Origin: an uncultured Porphyromonadaceae bacterium
GTDB lineage: Bacteria > Bacteroidota > Bacteroidia > Bacteroidales > Muribaculaceae
Reading direction: 5' to 3'
DNA: 64,000 nucleotides
Assembly (NCBI GenBank): GCA_900544305.1
Contig: UQUV01000001.1
Coordinates: forward strand, 82,781 to 146,780
This document shows positions 1 to 8,810 of this stretch, piece after piece (within the stretch, counting starts at the first letter, position 1; each line of letters begins with the position of its first letter). The position numbers were made by a program, and so were the translations under genes. Below the pieces are notes generated by a model that made no database searches, was not told the origin of the DNA, and was given only the letters and a program-made list of their open reading frames with translations.

Positions 1-1440
1 CTCCTTCTCAAATGGTTGGAGGATGCTTCCAAACGGGTTGGCATTCTGTTGTTCTTGGGAGGGCGTTGCTACAGAATCGGAGGCCGGTGTCTCTTCCTTT
101 TTCGGCTCTTCGGAGTTTGTCGGTTTGTAGGGTTGCTTGCCGGCTTGCTTTTCAATCTCTTTGGCAATTTCTTTGAACAATACCTTTTCTTCGATACCGA
201 AACTTGTACTGCATTCCTTTACATATACCGCTCGGGTAATTTCTGAAGGAATAACGGAAATGGACTTGACTATATCGGTGATAGCTGCCGCTTTTTTTAT
301 CGGGTCGTTTTCAATTCCGTTCAGGAGTATGCGGGTTTTGAATTGGATGAAATCCGTTTCGTGTGAACCGATGTATTCCTGAAATTCGGTAGCATTGTGC
401 TTTTGGGCGTAACTGTCCGGGTCATCGCCGTCGGGCAACAACAGGACTTTTACGTTCAATCCTTCTGCCAATAACAGGTCAATACCTCTCAGTGAGGCTT
501 TGATACCGGCGGCGTCACCGTCGTACAGCACTGTGACATTGTTTGTGAAGCGGTGAATCAAGCGGATTTGTCCTTCCGTCAGTGATGTGCCGGATGATGC
601 AACGACATTCTCTATGCCCGCCTGATGCATTGAAAGCACATCGGTGTAGCCTTCAACGAGGTAACACTTTTCTTGCTTGACAATGGCCTGTTTGGCTTGG
701 AAAAGTCCGTAAAGTTCGTAGCTTTTCTTGTAAATGATAGATTCCGGCGAGTTTACATATTTGGCATGGTCTTTTTTTAGAGTACGTCCGCCAAACGCCA
801 CAACTTTACCGGCGACGTTAAAGACAGGGAACATGACCCGTCCTTTGTATCGGTCGTATATGCCACGTTCGTTTTCAATGCAAAGTCCGGTTTCAATCGC
901 GAATTTGGGATTAAAACCGCCTTTCTTTATGGTGTCGTATAAATCCGTGCGGCTGTCAATAGAATAACCGAGGTGGAATTTTTTTATTATACTGTCATTG
1001 AATCCGCGTTCGTAGAAATAACTGAGTCCGATGTTTCGTCCTTCTTGAGTTTCAAACAAATTTGTCTCAAAATGGCGTAGGGCGAATTCGTTGATAAGCA
1101 ACATGTTTTCGCGTTCTGACTGTGACGCTTTTTCTTGGTCGGTCAGTTCGCGTTCCTTAATCTCGATGTTGTATTTTTTTGCCAGATACTTCAGTGCTTC
1201 ATAATAGGAAATCTGTTCATGCTCCATTATGAAGTTTACGGGGCTGCCACCTTTTCCGCAACTGAAGCATTTGCAGATTCCTTTAGCACGTGAAACGCTG
1301 AATGACGGTGTCTTTTCGTTATGAAAAGGGCATAGCCCGATGTAGTTCGCACCACGACGGCGCAAATGCACGAAATCGGACACCACTTCGACAATGTCGG
1401 CTGTGTCAAGGATGCGTTCTACTGTTTCTTTGTCAATCAT
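1..1440 (-). CDS. dnaG: DNA primase DnaG, 3' end cut by window edge
   Basis: Synthesises RNA primers at the replication fork with the DnaB helicase. I translated the minus strand from the ATG at 1440; the frame is open for 480 codons to the window edge. The N-terminus has the CHC2 zinc finger (Cys37, His40, Cys58, Cys61). The catalytic core follows, with Toprim signatures VEGYTDVLSMHQAG and YDGDAAG near residues 260-310. The last ~45 visible residues form a Glu/Pro/Gln-rich linker, so the helicase-interaction domain lies outside the window. A TAACTTTG -7 box at 1460-1467 puts the transcript start just before this ATG. The family and reading frame are certain; only the C-terminus is missing. 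Confidence 0.96.
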   Translation of the reverse strand, partial: MIDKETVERILDTADIVEVVSDFVHLRRRGANYIGLCPFHNEKTPSFSVSRAKGICKCFSCGKGGSPVNFIMEHEQISYYEALKYLAKKYNIEIKERELTDQEKASQSERENMLLINEFALRHFETNLFETQEGRNIGLSYFYERGFNDSIIKKFHLGYSIDSRTDLYDTIKKGGFNPKFAIETGLCIENERGIYDRYKGRVMFPVFNVAGKVVAFGGRTLKKDHAKYVNSPESIIYKKSYELYGLFQAKQAIVKQEKCYLVEGYTDVLSMHQAGIENVVASSGTSLTEGQIRLIHRFTNNVTVLYDGDAAGIKASLRGIDLLLAEGLNVKVLLLPDGDDPDSYAQKHNATEFQEYIGSHETDFIQFKTRILLNGIENDPIKKAAAITDIVKSISVIPSEITRAVYVKECSTSFGIEEKVLFKEIAKEIEKQAGKQPYKPTNSEEPKKEETPASDSVATPSQEQQNANPFGSILQPFEKE

Positions 1441-1459
1441 TGATGATTAATTTGGCTCA

Positions 1460-1467
1460 CAAAGTTA
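1460..1467 (-). promoter_or_regulatory. -7 box for dnaG
   Basis: The minus strand reads TAACTTTG, matching the Bacteroidota -7 consensus TAnnTTTG, 20 bp before the dnaG ATG. No TTTG lies at the usual distance upstream, so this is a half-promoter by sequence alone. Confidence 0.5.
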
Positions 1468-1523
1468 GCGAAAAAGAAACAACGGAAATATATTTTTAGG
1501 CTTAAAAATGGGACTGAAAAAAT

Positions 1524-1565
1524 TACGGCAGGCTATTCTCTTGGTGTTAAGAATAGTCTGCCGTA
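1524..1565 (-). terminator. Terminator of the phosphodiester glycosidase gene
   Basis: Two 16-base arms (1524-1539 and 1550-1565) pair with one G-T wobble around a 10-base loop. Read on the minus strand, the hairpin is followed by a run of six T. It lies 18 bp past the stop of the 1583-4000 gene and separates it from dnaG. Confidence 0.85.
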
Positions 1566-1582
1566 ATAAAATGACGGAGTCG

Positions 1583-4000
1583 TTATCGAATGATGAATTT
1601 TTCAGAGCTTTGTCTGCCTTCCTGTAGCAGCGTCACAAAATAGATACCGGTTGGAAGGAAGGAGATGTCCATGGCAAAACTATTGTTGCCTTGTTCTACT
1701 TGTATGCTGGAGTTTTGAACCAGTGTTCCTGAAGTGTTGTAAACCAACAGTTGGGCTTTGGTTGCATTTTCGGAAGCAAATGAAACGTTTAGAGTTTCAG
1801 TGTTGTTGGAAATTGTCAGGGCTTTAGGAGTAGATATGGCCGTTACTGAACTTTCGTCCGGGATTGGGTAGTTGGCCATCAAATCGCCGAGAGCAAAATC
1901 CGCGTTTGTAGTTGCTTTGAAATAAACTGACAGGTTTGTGATTTTTATCGGGAACTGTTGAATGTCGAACGGTATGTCGTCTTTAGAAAGATTGAAAACG
2001 CATTCGCAGTCTGTGCCCGAAGGTGTTACTTCGATGTTGTGAACGTTTGATTGCTTGTCTGTCAATTGTATCAGCACGCGGTCTATAGCTGATTGCGGAT
2101 CGTACACATTCATGGAGAGGCCATCGGGCAATCCGTAGATGGTTGTTGATCCGGTGTGATTGATGCGTAACAGTCGTCCACCGATTTTGTCGACATGGAA
2201 ACCTGTTCCGTTTTTCCATGAGGAAGGAATATTGTCGGTAACGGTCAGGTTCGTTAATCCGCTTGTGGATGTAGATGGTTGGTCGATAATTTCTTTGAAA
2301 TTCAAAACGGACATGCTGCCTTTTCCGATTTCTACCGTTACATCAAAAGATATGGACAGATTGCCAAAAGTACCGGAGACAGTCGTTGTTCCGTTTTGGA
2401 TTCCTGACAAAACTCCTTCTTCGATTTTGACAATTCCCGGAGTTGACGGTTCCCATTGGAATGCTTCCGCTTCAAGTGGAATGGATTTGCCGTTGACAAT
2501 GCCATATACAGGAATGATATATTGGCGGGAAGAGTCTATCAGCAATTCGCTGAATGGAAGTTGGACATCGGTTGCTTCCTGTACGTTAAGTGGTACTTCG
2601 CAGGAAACATTACCTTTAGTGGCAATGATTTTTCCGCTTCCACCTTGCTGGTTGGAGTGGAAAATTCCGTTGCTGTCAACATATCCGAGGTTTTCGGGAG
2701 AAACGGTATAAGTGCAGCCGGCAACATTCTCTTCAACAATGTCACCATATTGGTTATAGGAAACAACAGATAGTGGCAAACTTGAAATTGTTGCTGTTGT
2801 AATGACCTTTTTGCTGAAAGACATTTGGGTTACAGTGTTATCTTCGGGCGCTAATGACACGGCGAGCATTGCATTTTGCACTGGGCGTACAGAACCTCTT
2901 CCGGGCAGATTCTGCATCTCTTCGTTGATAACGATAGCAGCAGAACCTCCGCTGTCAAAGTTTACAATGTCCCATGCTCCACGTTGAAGCATCCAGTTAG
3001 CCATTTCTACACAATCTATAGGCTGGCTTTGTGTTGACATTTCATTCAGGCAGATATAAAGTTTGGTTTTGTCTTTGGAAATGCCAGCCATCACATGGGA
3101 TGATTTTTCATATTCGCGTCCGTTCTCGAAGTTGTTGTATTCTCCTTCATGGAGAACTCCGTCGTGAGCGATGCTCGGATATCCATGAAATCCGTTAAGA
3201 ATGTCTTCCGGCGCAATACCCCACGATGGTGATGTCACGCGTTGGCGTACGGAAAGAACGTCTCCGACTTTGACATGGCCGTCGAGAGCATTCAACTTGC
3301 TCCCTCTCAAATATATTACACATTCGGTAGCGGATGTTTGTAGAGGTTCGTTGCTGATAGCAAGAATTTTACAGGGGATATCATCACCGTTTACAATCCA
3401 GGGTTGTTGAGGTTGTACTTGGATATAGGTGCCTGGTTCGCTCAGGGTAGTTCCATTCAGGTGGTTGAAGAAAATACAGTCACCGGTAAGGCCCGCGGCG
3501 CTGGCATTGAAAATGTCGATACCGACTTCCGTATTGTCAGCAGTGATTATTTTTGTATCATAGCCTGGCAGGAAAATTTCCGCTTTCTTATCTGCCGTTA
3601 TTGCGAGCATTGAACGTCCCGTTAACAGGTGGGTGATTTGTCCGTCGGAAATATTGCCACCGATACATATGCCGGATTCGTAAACAAAGAAATCATGGTT
3701 CCATGCAATTTTTACCTGATGACCGGGTCTTGAATTTTCTTTGTAGTGAGTCATGACATCCCAACGGTTTACGTCCGGAACCTGATGTCGGCTCATGACT
3801 TGCTCTACTTTGTTGTAAGGGTTTGTTAAATCAATGGTTGAGTACCATATGATTAGTGGTTTGTCCGGATAGATAATTTTTGTGTACTCAATGCCGGGAC
3901 CGACATTGTAGCATGCCACGGTGTCGGCCGGTCCCCATTCGGGATTTGCGAAAGCACTTGTGGCTGCGAATGATAGGGCTAATGCTAGGTATGTTTTCAT
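1583..4000 (-). CDS. Secreted phosphodiester glycosidase-like protein with Ig-like domain and T9SS sorting tail
   Basis: 805 residues. A signal peptide (about 1-18) is followed by a domain resembling the NAGPA/phosphodiester glycosidase family (about 80-390), whose most telling motif is FDSGGSAAIV at 348-357. Next comes a bacterial Ig-like (Big2-type) region at about 395-560 and a beta-rich region to about 725. The last ~70 residues look like a Por/type IX secretion C-terminal sorting domain, ending in a GIYFVTLLQ strand and a basic tail. It is therefore probably secreted and anchored at the cell surface. The family cleaves phosphodiester-linked sugars; the substrate here is unknown. It lies behind galE with a terminator between them, and no separate promoter is visible in the 66 bp gap. 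Confidence 0.75.
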   Translation of the reverse strand: MKTYLALALSFAATSAFANPEWGPADTVACYNVGPGIEYTKIIYPDKPLIIWYSTIDLTNPYNKVEQVMSRHQVPDVNRWDVMTHYKENSRPGHQVKIAWNHDFFVYESGICIGGNISDGQITHLLTGRSMLAITADKKAEIFLPGYDTKIITADNTEVGIDIFNASAAGLTGDCIFFNHLNGTTLSEPGTYIQVQPQQPWIVNGDDIPCKILAISNEPLQTSATECVIYLRGSKLNALDGHVKVGDVLSVRQRVTSPSWGIAPEDILNGFHGYPSIAHDGVLHEGEYNNFENGREYEKSSHVMAGISKDKTKLYICLNEMSTQSQPIDCVEMANWMLQRGAWDIVNFDSGGSAAIVINEEMQNLPGRGSVRPVQNAMLAVSLAPEDNTVTQMSFSKKVITTATISSLPLSVVSYNQYGDIVEENVAGCTYTVSPENLGYVDSNGIFHSNQQGGSGKIIATKGNVSCEVPLNVQEATDVQLPFSELLIDSSRQYIIPVYGIVNGKSIPLEAEAFQWEPSTPGIVKIEEGVLSGIQNGTTTVSGTFGNLSISFDVTVEIGKGSMSVLNFKEIIDQPSTSTSGLTNLTVTDNIPSSWKNGTGFHVDKIGGRLLRINHTGSTTIYGLPDGLSMNVYDPQSAIDRVLIQLTDKQSNVHNIEVTPSGTDCECVFNLSKDDIPFDIQQFPIKITNLSVYFKATTNADFALGDLMANYPIPDESSVTAISTPKALTISNNTETLNVSFASENATKAQLLVYNTSGTLVQNSSIQVEQGNNSFAMDISFLPTGIYFVTLLQEGRQSSEKFIIR

Positions 4001-4017
4001 TTGTATAGTAATTAAAA

Positions 4018-4049
4018 AAATAAAGCCAACGGTAAAGTTGGCTTTATTT
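4018..4049. terminator. Terminator hairpin between galE and the downstream gene
   Basis: A perfect 10-bp stem (4021-4030 with 4037-4046) has a 6-base loop. It is flanked by A-runs on one side and T-runs on the other, so it can act in both directions. It lies about 20 bp after the galE stop and only about 20 bp before the start codon at 4000. Confidence 0.8.
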
Positions 4050-4066
4050 TTTTAATTATGGAAATA

Positions 4067-5101
4067 TTACATGATATTTCTTTCGCGAAGGCGTAATTGC
4101 CAGTTCCATGCGGATCTCATGGTGTCTTCCAATGGAACTTCTGCTTTCCAGCCGAGAACGGTGTTGGCTTTGGTCGGTTCAGCCCAAACTTTTTCGATGT
4201 CACCGTCACGACGGCCGACAATCTTATGCGGAACTTTTACGCCGGTTGCTTTTTCGAACGTATTAATAAGTTCGAGAACGGAAACGCCTTTACCTGTACC
4301 AAGATTGAAGATTTCAACCTTGTCGTTGCTCTTGTTTTCCAACATTCGTTCGATGGCGATGACATGAGCTTTGGCAAGATCGACAACGTTGATAAAGTCA
4401 CGGATGCAGGAGCCGTCAGGTGTGTTGTAGTCGTTGCCGAATACGCTCAATTCTTTTCTGACGCCAATAGCAGTTTGGGTAAGATAAGGAATGAGGTTTT
4501 GTGGTACGCCGTTTGGCAACTCTCCGATTTCTGCTGACGGATGTGCTCCGACCGGATTAAAATAGCGCAGGATAATGCTCTTGATAGGAGCGCCGGCATA
4601 ACAGTAATCAGAAATAATTTCTTCTGAAATCTGTTTTGTGTTACCGTAAGGAGACGTTGCTTTTTTAATCGGAGCTGATTCGTCAACCGGGTTTTTATCA
4701 GGCTCTCCATATACTGTGCAGGAAGAGGAGAATACAATGCCTTCAACACCGAATTCCGGCATCAGTTCGAGTAAGTTGATAAGTGTATTTAAGTTGTTGC
4801 GGTAGTAAAGTAATGGCTTTTGCATAGATTCGCCTACGGCTTTACTTGCAGCAAAATTGATGATTCCTTTGATTCCGGGATAGTCGTTGAAGAGTTTTCT
4901 TAATGCATTGATGTCAGTGCAGTCTGCTTCAACAAAGTGTGGGCGGATGCCTGTGATGCGTTCAATTCCGTCAACAACATCTGCGTTACTGTTTGACAAA
5001 TTGTCGATAATGACAACTTCATAGCCGGAATTTTGCAATTCTACTACGGTATGCGAGCCAATGTATCCGGTTCCGCCTGTAACTAAAATTAAATTCTTCA
5101 T
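4067..5101 (-). CDS. galE: UDP-glucose 4-epimerase
   Basis: Interconverts UDP-glucose and UDP-galactose with bound NAD, feeding galactose use and surface polysaccharide synthesis. The 344-residue length is normal for the family. The Rossmann motif TGGTGYIGS is at residues 8-16, the SSSCTVYG stretch at 125-132, and the catalytic YxxxK as Tyr152-Lys156. The extended SDR epimerase fold continues to the end. Transcription should start about 90 bp upstream from the promoter at 5198-5228. Some members also act on UDP-GlcNAc; the sequence alone does not settle substrate range. Confidence 0.94.
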   Translation of the reverse strand: MKNLILVTGGTGYIGSHTVVELQNSGYEVVIIDNLSNSNADVVDGIERITGIRPHFVEADCTDINALRKLFNDYPGIKGIINFAASKAVGESMQKPLLYYRNNLNTLINLLELMPEFGVEGIVFSSSCTVYGEPDKNPVDESAPIKKATSPYGNTKQISEEIISDYCYAGAPIKSIILRYFNPVGAHPSAEIGELPNGVPQNLIPYLTQTAIGVRKELSVFGNDYNTPDGSCIRDFINVVDLAKAHVIAIERMLENKSNDKVEIFNLGTGKGVSVLELINTFEKATGVKVPHKIVGRRDGDIEKVWAEPTKANTVLGWKAEVPLEDTMRSAWNWQLRLRERNIM

Positions 5102-5197
5102 AAATAATTGTATCTTTTGAAAGTTTTAATCGGCGATGGCATTGTTCTGTTAGAAGAATGTGTTTTTGCCGATATGTATGACGTTTTGTATGTGTTG

Positions 5198-5228
5198 CAA
5201 AATTACACATATAAATCTAAAAAGCAAA
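5198..5228 (-). promoter_or_regulatory. Promoter of galE
   Basis: On the minus strand, TTTG (5228-5225), a 19-bp spacer and TAATTTTG (5205-5198) match both halves of the Bacteroidota vegetative promoter. The predicted start near 5191 gives a 5' UTR of about 90 nt. Confidence 0.8.
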
Positions 5229-5261
5229 TGATGCAAATTGTTTTTTTGCTGATGTCTATTT

Positions 5262-5346
5262 TGTGGATATTTTCCACAATTTTGTTGATTTTTTCATCAT
5301 GATTTTGTGCGTGGGAAAGGATGGTTTGTTGATAAACTGTTGATAG
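5262..5346. other. Cluster of DnaA-box-like sequences in the galE upstream region
   Basis: In the 319-bp gap between galE and the next gene I see ATATCCACA (minus, 5262-5270), TTTTCCACA (plus, 5270-5278), TTATCAACA (minus, 5327-5335) and CTATCAACA (minus, 5338-5346). The first three are one base off the TTATCCACA DnaA box; the fourth is two off. The region is AT-rich. This could be an origin, a DnaA-responsive site or chance. The rest of the gap holds the galE promoter and nothing else I can name. Confidence 0.3.
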
Positions 5347-5420
5347 ACAATATGGTTGCGTTTGAGTGGCTGTTTGGCACATTACTTGTCAATTAAAGTG
5401 TAGAAAAAAATTAAGTAGTT

Positions 5421-6278
5421 ATGAAAAAAATATTGCTTTTTATTGGTGCAAGTGCATTGGTATTGTCATCTTGCAACAACCAGAAATTGGAACAGGCTCG
5501 TGAGGCCGCAGTACAGGATTCTTTGGCAATCGAGAGCTTGACTGCTCAGAAAGACAGTTTGATGTCATTGGTTGGTGATATCAATAACAACCTTTTGGAA
5601 ATCAATGAGCTTGAAAATATTGTGACATCTAAAGATTTTCAGTCTGAGTCTCCTTCACAGAAGCGTGAAGTCCTCAATAATTTGGCAAACATCAAGCGTG
5701 AACTTGCTGAACGTCGTAAAAAATTGGAGGATTTGGAAGCTAAACTGAAGAAAAATAACGGATATACTGCCAATCTTAAAAAAACAATCGATACGCAAAA
5801 GCAATTGATCGAAGAGCAGAACTCAAAAATTTCAATGCTTGAAGGTGAATTGGCAAAAGCGAATATCAAGATTGAAGGATTGACAGGGCAGGTTGATTCT
5901 TTGAATACTCAGGTTGAGACTGTTTCGAATGCAAAGGCCGAAGCAGAAGCTCGTTCGGTTCAACTTAACGACCAGCTTAACACTTGTTATTATGTGGTAG
6001 CAACCAACAAGGAGTTGAAGGCTATGCAGATTCTTGAAAAGAAATTCTTGGGCCGCACAAAAGTGATGGAAGGCGATTTCGACCGTTCCGCTTTCGTTAA
6101 GGCTGACAGACGTACTTTAACTGAAATCAACACGAACAGTAAAAGTGCACAAATCAAGACTAAACAACCTGCAAATTCTTATGAGATTGTAGATGTTAAT
6201 GGATTGAAAACAATCAAAATTATAAATCCAAATCTGTTTTGGGAAAAATCAGATTTTCTGGTGATCGAGGTTAAATAA
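5421..6278 (+). CDS. Coiled-coil lipoprotein, Cbp1-like
   Basis: 285 residues. The signal peptide ends in the lipobox LSSC with Cys18 as the lipidated residue, so it should be membrane anchored on the periplasmic or outer side. Residues 25-190 are a long heptad-type coiled coil rich in Glu, Lys and Leu, with the tail of a second domain from CYYVVATNKELK to the end. The C-terminal block (LEKKFLGRTKVMEGDFDRSAF) is the part I recognise from Bacteroidales proteins annotated as the Cbp1 collagen-binding adhesin family. Collagen binding is known only for a Bacteroides fragilis member and should not be assumed here. It is monocistronic, with a terminator after it. Confidence 0.75.
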   Translation: MKKILLFIGASALVLSSCNNQKLEQAREAAVQDSLAIESLTAQKDSLMSLVGDINNNLLEINELENIVTSKDFQSESPSQKREVLNNLANIKRELAERRKKLEDLEAKLKKNNGYTANLKKTIDTQKQLIEEQNSKISMLEGELAKANIKIEGLTGQVDSLNTQVETVSNAKAEAEARSVQLNDQLNTCYYVVATNKELKAMQILEKKFLGRTKVMEGDFDRSAFVKADRRTLTEINTNSKSAQIKTKQPANSYEIVDVNGLKTIKIINPNLFWEKSDFLVIEVK

Positions 6279-6391
6279 ATGGTTCTTATTTAGACAATTC
6301 GCATAAGTCACTGACCGTTCCGATGTAAAACGGCTGACAACAGAGGTTGGGAATATGTCGTAAGGAACTAAGTCGTGAATTATGTTTGATT

Positions 6392-6447
6392 CAAGGTTCT
6401 AAAACCGGTTTGTGAAAACAGGTTTTAAGAACCTTGAGTTTTTTTAT
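6392..6447 (+). terminator. Terminator of the Cbp1-like gene
   Basis: A 15-bp stem (6392-6406 with 6421-6436, one bulged A) is followed on the plus strand by a run of seven T. The convergent permease gene ends at 6444, so the T-run overlaps its last codons. Confidence 0.75.
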
Positions 6448-7688
6448 TCAAACCTGATGCTTTTGACAGGCTTTATCGATGCTACAATATAGGATGGGGC
6501 AATTAGGGAAACTGCCGCAATGATAAAAATACCGATGTTGAGAACGGCAAGCCAGATATTGATTTCGACCGGGACATAGCTCATGTAATAAGTTGCAGCA
6601 TCCAGTTTTATCAGATGAAAATACTTTTGTAAAAGTATCAGAGAAAATCCGATGATGTTACCCCAAATCATGGATTTGAGTATCAGTTTTTGTGCCAATG
6701 ATATGAAAATGAGGCGGATGCTTTTGTTGTTGGCTCCGAGCGCCTTCAAAATCCCTATCATGTTGATTCGGTTGAGTACCACAATGATTAGTCCGGCAAT
6801 CAGGGAAAAACAAGCAACGACGGTCATCAGTATCAGTATGACAACGATGTTTGTGTCCAAGAGCTGCAACCATGCAAAATAGGTCGAATTGTTATCTTTT
6901 GCCGTAGATAGTTGGTAAACTTCGGTCGAGTTGTTCTTGTAAATATAATCGTAAATCCGAGTTGTGATATATTGGGCGGCATTGTCGATATCGTCGAGTG
7001 AGTGACATGTATATTCAATGGCACTACCCATGTTGGGTTCCCAACGGTTTATGGATTGAGGAATGCTGATATTTCCGATAACAATATTTTTGTCGAAATC
7101 CTCAAAGTCGGTGTTGAAAATTGCACTGACGGTAAGTTTGCGTATTTTCATATTGCCGTTTGATATGAAATAGACGGAAACTTTATCGTTTACGTCTATC
7201 TGAAGTTTGTCGGCTATATATTGTGATATGGCAATATTGTTGCCGGATAAGTCAAAATCTCCTTTTGTTTTGTAGCTCTCAATGAAGTGTGTATCTGCGT
7301 CTTGCTGGAATCCTTTAAATACCAGTCCGTTGAATTCTGTCGGAGTCTTAATGATGCACGGAGCTTCGGCAACAAGCTGCACTGATTTGACTATTCCGTT
7401 TGAATCATTGGCAAGCGATTGGAAGAAATCATTGTATATAATTGGGGCGTTTTCTCCGGCTGAAGAACCGTTCTGCCCGTTTGAAATGCGGATGTGGGCG
7501 TTGAGTTCGGAAATTTTATTCACTATCGTATGCTTAAAACCCGATACAATAGAAATGGATGCAATCATTATGACAATGGCAATAACAATGCTCGTAACGG
7601 CAACGTTGAGTGTGAAGGCCGATGATTTTGTCGCTTTGTCGTTTGTATATAGTTGCAGACGTTTTGCAATGAAAAATTCGAATTTCAT
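6444..7688 (-). CDS. FtsX-family ABC transporter permease (LolC/LolE-like)
   Basis: 414 residues from the ATG at 7688. There is one membrane segment near residues 25-47, a large periplasmic domain, and three C-terminal segments forming the FtsX/MacB permease core. This is the layout of LolC/LolE, which extract lipoproteins from the inner membrane. No ATPase or partner gene is adjacent. An in-frame upstream start at 7745 would add 19 residues, but the promoter at 7716-7746 lies over that extension, so 7688 is preferred. Substrate assignment is by family only; a general MacB-like exporter is the alternative. Confidence 0.8.
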   Translation of the reverse strand: MKFEFFIAKRLQLYTNDKATKSSAFTLNVAVTSIVIAIVIMIASISIVSGFKHTIVNKISELNAHIRISNGQNGSSAGENAPIIYNDFFQSLANDSNGIVKSVQLVAEAPCIIKTPTEFNGLVFKGFQQDADTHFIESYKTKGDFDLSGNNIAISQYIADKLQIDVNDKVSVYFISNGNMKIRKLTVSAIFNTDFEDFDKNIVIGNISIPQSINRWEPNMGSAIEYTCHSLDDIDNAAQYITTRIYDYIYKNNSTEVYQLSTAKDNNSTYFAWLQLLDTNIVVILILMTVVACFSLIAGLIIVVLNRINMIGILKALGANNKSIRLIFISLAQKLILKSMIWGNIIGFSLILLQKYFHLIKLDAATYYMSYVPVEINIWLAVLNIGIFIIAAVSLIAPSYIVASIKPVKSIRFE

Positions 7689-7715
7689 AAACTTTGGTTT
7701 TGCATTGAGTGGATA

Positions 7716-7746
7716 CAAAAGTAAATTATTTTGAAGTATAATCAAA
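7716..7746 (-). promoter_or_regulatory. Promoter of the permease gene
   Basis: The minus strand reads TTTG (7746-7743), 19 bp, TACTTTTG (7723-7716), an exact match. The predicted start near 7709 leaves a UTR of about 20 nt before the ATG at 7688 and rules out the longer ORF start. Confidence 0.85.
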
Positions 7747-7763
7747 AAAGTAAACTAATTTCG

Positions 7764-7771
7764 TACTTTTG
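7764..7771 (+). promoter_or_regulatory. -7 box for the YIP1-like/smpB operon
   Basis: TACTTTTG matches the -7 consensus exactly. No TTTG is found 19-20 bp upstream. The predicted start near 7778 supports the ATG at 7794. Confidence 0.6.
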
Positions 7772-7793
7772 CAGTATAAATTGAGTGTACGTT

Positions 7794-8351
7794 ATGAAAG
7801 AATTGAAAAATGTATTCAAATTAATCATATTCCCGGCTCAAACATGGGGCTATGTGCTTCAGGGCGGGGTGCCGAGTGCCACAATTGAAAGGAATCTGTT
7901 CTATCCGCTGATTGGTGTCACTGCGTTGTCGTGTTTCTGTCAGATGTTCTACTTTGACGAGTTGAAGTTGTCGGCTGCAATAATTAGCGCAATCGTCAAT
8001 TTTGCAGCTTACTTTTTAGGTTATATCGTCAGCGTGATGGCTATCGCATGGATGCTTGGGAAAATTGCAGAAAAGAATAGTAAAATTTCGGAAGGAAGAA
8101 TAAAAAAGCTGGTAATGATGAACTTGTCGGTATTGATGATTCTTGCCATCTTGCAGAATTTACTTCCGACTTCTTTGATTTTGCTTGAACTTTTCAAACT
8201 ATATTTACTGTTTATCATAAGTAAAAGTCTGTCATATTTCCCGGTTCAGGGAGAGAACAGAAGCTATTACGTCTTGGGCGTATTTGTAGCTGTAATGTTT
8301 TCTGTGGAACTGGTGAGATTAGTGTTCAATTTAATAATGCCGGAAGTATAA
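7794..8351 (+). CDS. YIP1-family-like membrane protein
   Basis: 185 residues from the ATG at 7794; an upstream GTG at 7785 is less likely. About five hydrophobic segments span most of the protein, with a short charged loop ([13 protein letters not shown]) in the middle. The N-terminal segment with a PAQTW motif and the overall shape resemble the YIP1/YIPF membrane family seen widely in Bacteroidota. The molecular role of these bacterial members is unknown. It is separated from smpB by a single base, so the two are surely cotranscribed, but this arrangement does not reveal a function. Confidence 0.6.
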   Translation: MKELKNVFKLIIFPAQTWGYVLQGGVPSATIERNLFYPLIGVTALSCFCQMFYFDELKLSAAIISAIVNFAAYFLGYIVSVMAIAWMLGKIAEKNSKISEGRIKKLVMMNLSVLMILAILQNLLPTSLILLELFKLYLLFIISKSLSYFPVQGENRSYYVLGVFVAVMFSVELVRLVFNLIMPEV

Positions 8352-8352
8352 T

Positions 8353-8805
8353 ATGAAATTACCTCAAATAAATATTAAGAACAAGCGTGCGACGTTTGAT
8401 TTTGAAATACTCGATACCTATACGGCAGGAATTGTGTTGACGGGTACCGAGATTAAGTCCATTCGTTTGGGTAAAGCAAGCCTGACGGATTCTTTCTGCT
8501 ATGAAAATAATGGAGAGATATGGATTAAGAACATGTATGTGGGGGAGTATTTTTATGGCTCTTACAACAACCACAGCGCACGGCGTGACAGAAAACTTCT
8601 TCTTAACAAGAAGGAAATCCGTGACTTGGGCAAAGCCAGCAAGGATAACGGTTTTTCGATTGTGCCGTTGCGTGTCTTTATCAACGATAAAGGATTGGCT
8701 AAAGTTGTTATTGCCTTGGGTAAGGGTAAGAAGGAATACGACAAGCGTGAGTCAATTAAGGCCCGTCAGGATAAATTGGAAATGGATAGAATGTTTAAGC
8801 GATAG
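8353..8805 (+). CDS. smpB: SsrA-binding protein SmpB
   Basis: Binds tmRNA and brings it to stalled ribosomes for trans-translation. The 150-residue length is typical. Signatures include [18 protein letters not shown] near residues 28-45, the KKEIRDLGK region and the basic C-terminal tail [16 protein letters not shown] that occupies the mRNA channel. It follows the membrane-protein gene by 1 bp and runs into the convergent methyltransferase gene with only 5 bp between stops. No tmRNA gene is visible in the window. Confidence 0.97.
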   Translation: MKLPQINIKNKRATFDFEILDTYTAGIVLTGTEIKSIRLGKASLTDSFCYENNGEIWIKNMYVGEYFYGSYNNHSARRDRKLLLNKKEIRDLGKASKDNGFSIVPLRVFINDKGLAKVVIALGKGKKEYDKRESIKARQDKLEMDRMFKR

Positions 8806-8810
8806 GATTG

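Noticed and set aside
5108..5302. 64-codon open frame with hydrophobic residues in the galE upstream region
   Set aside because: It crosses the galE promoter on the opposite strand and ends in AT-rich sequence; the hydrophobic stretch follows from T-richness. No promoter in front.
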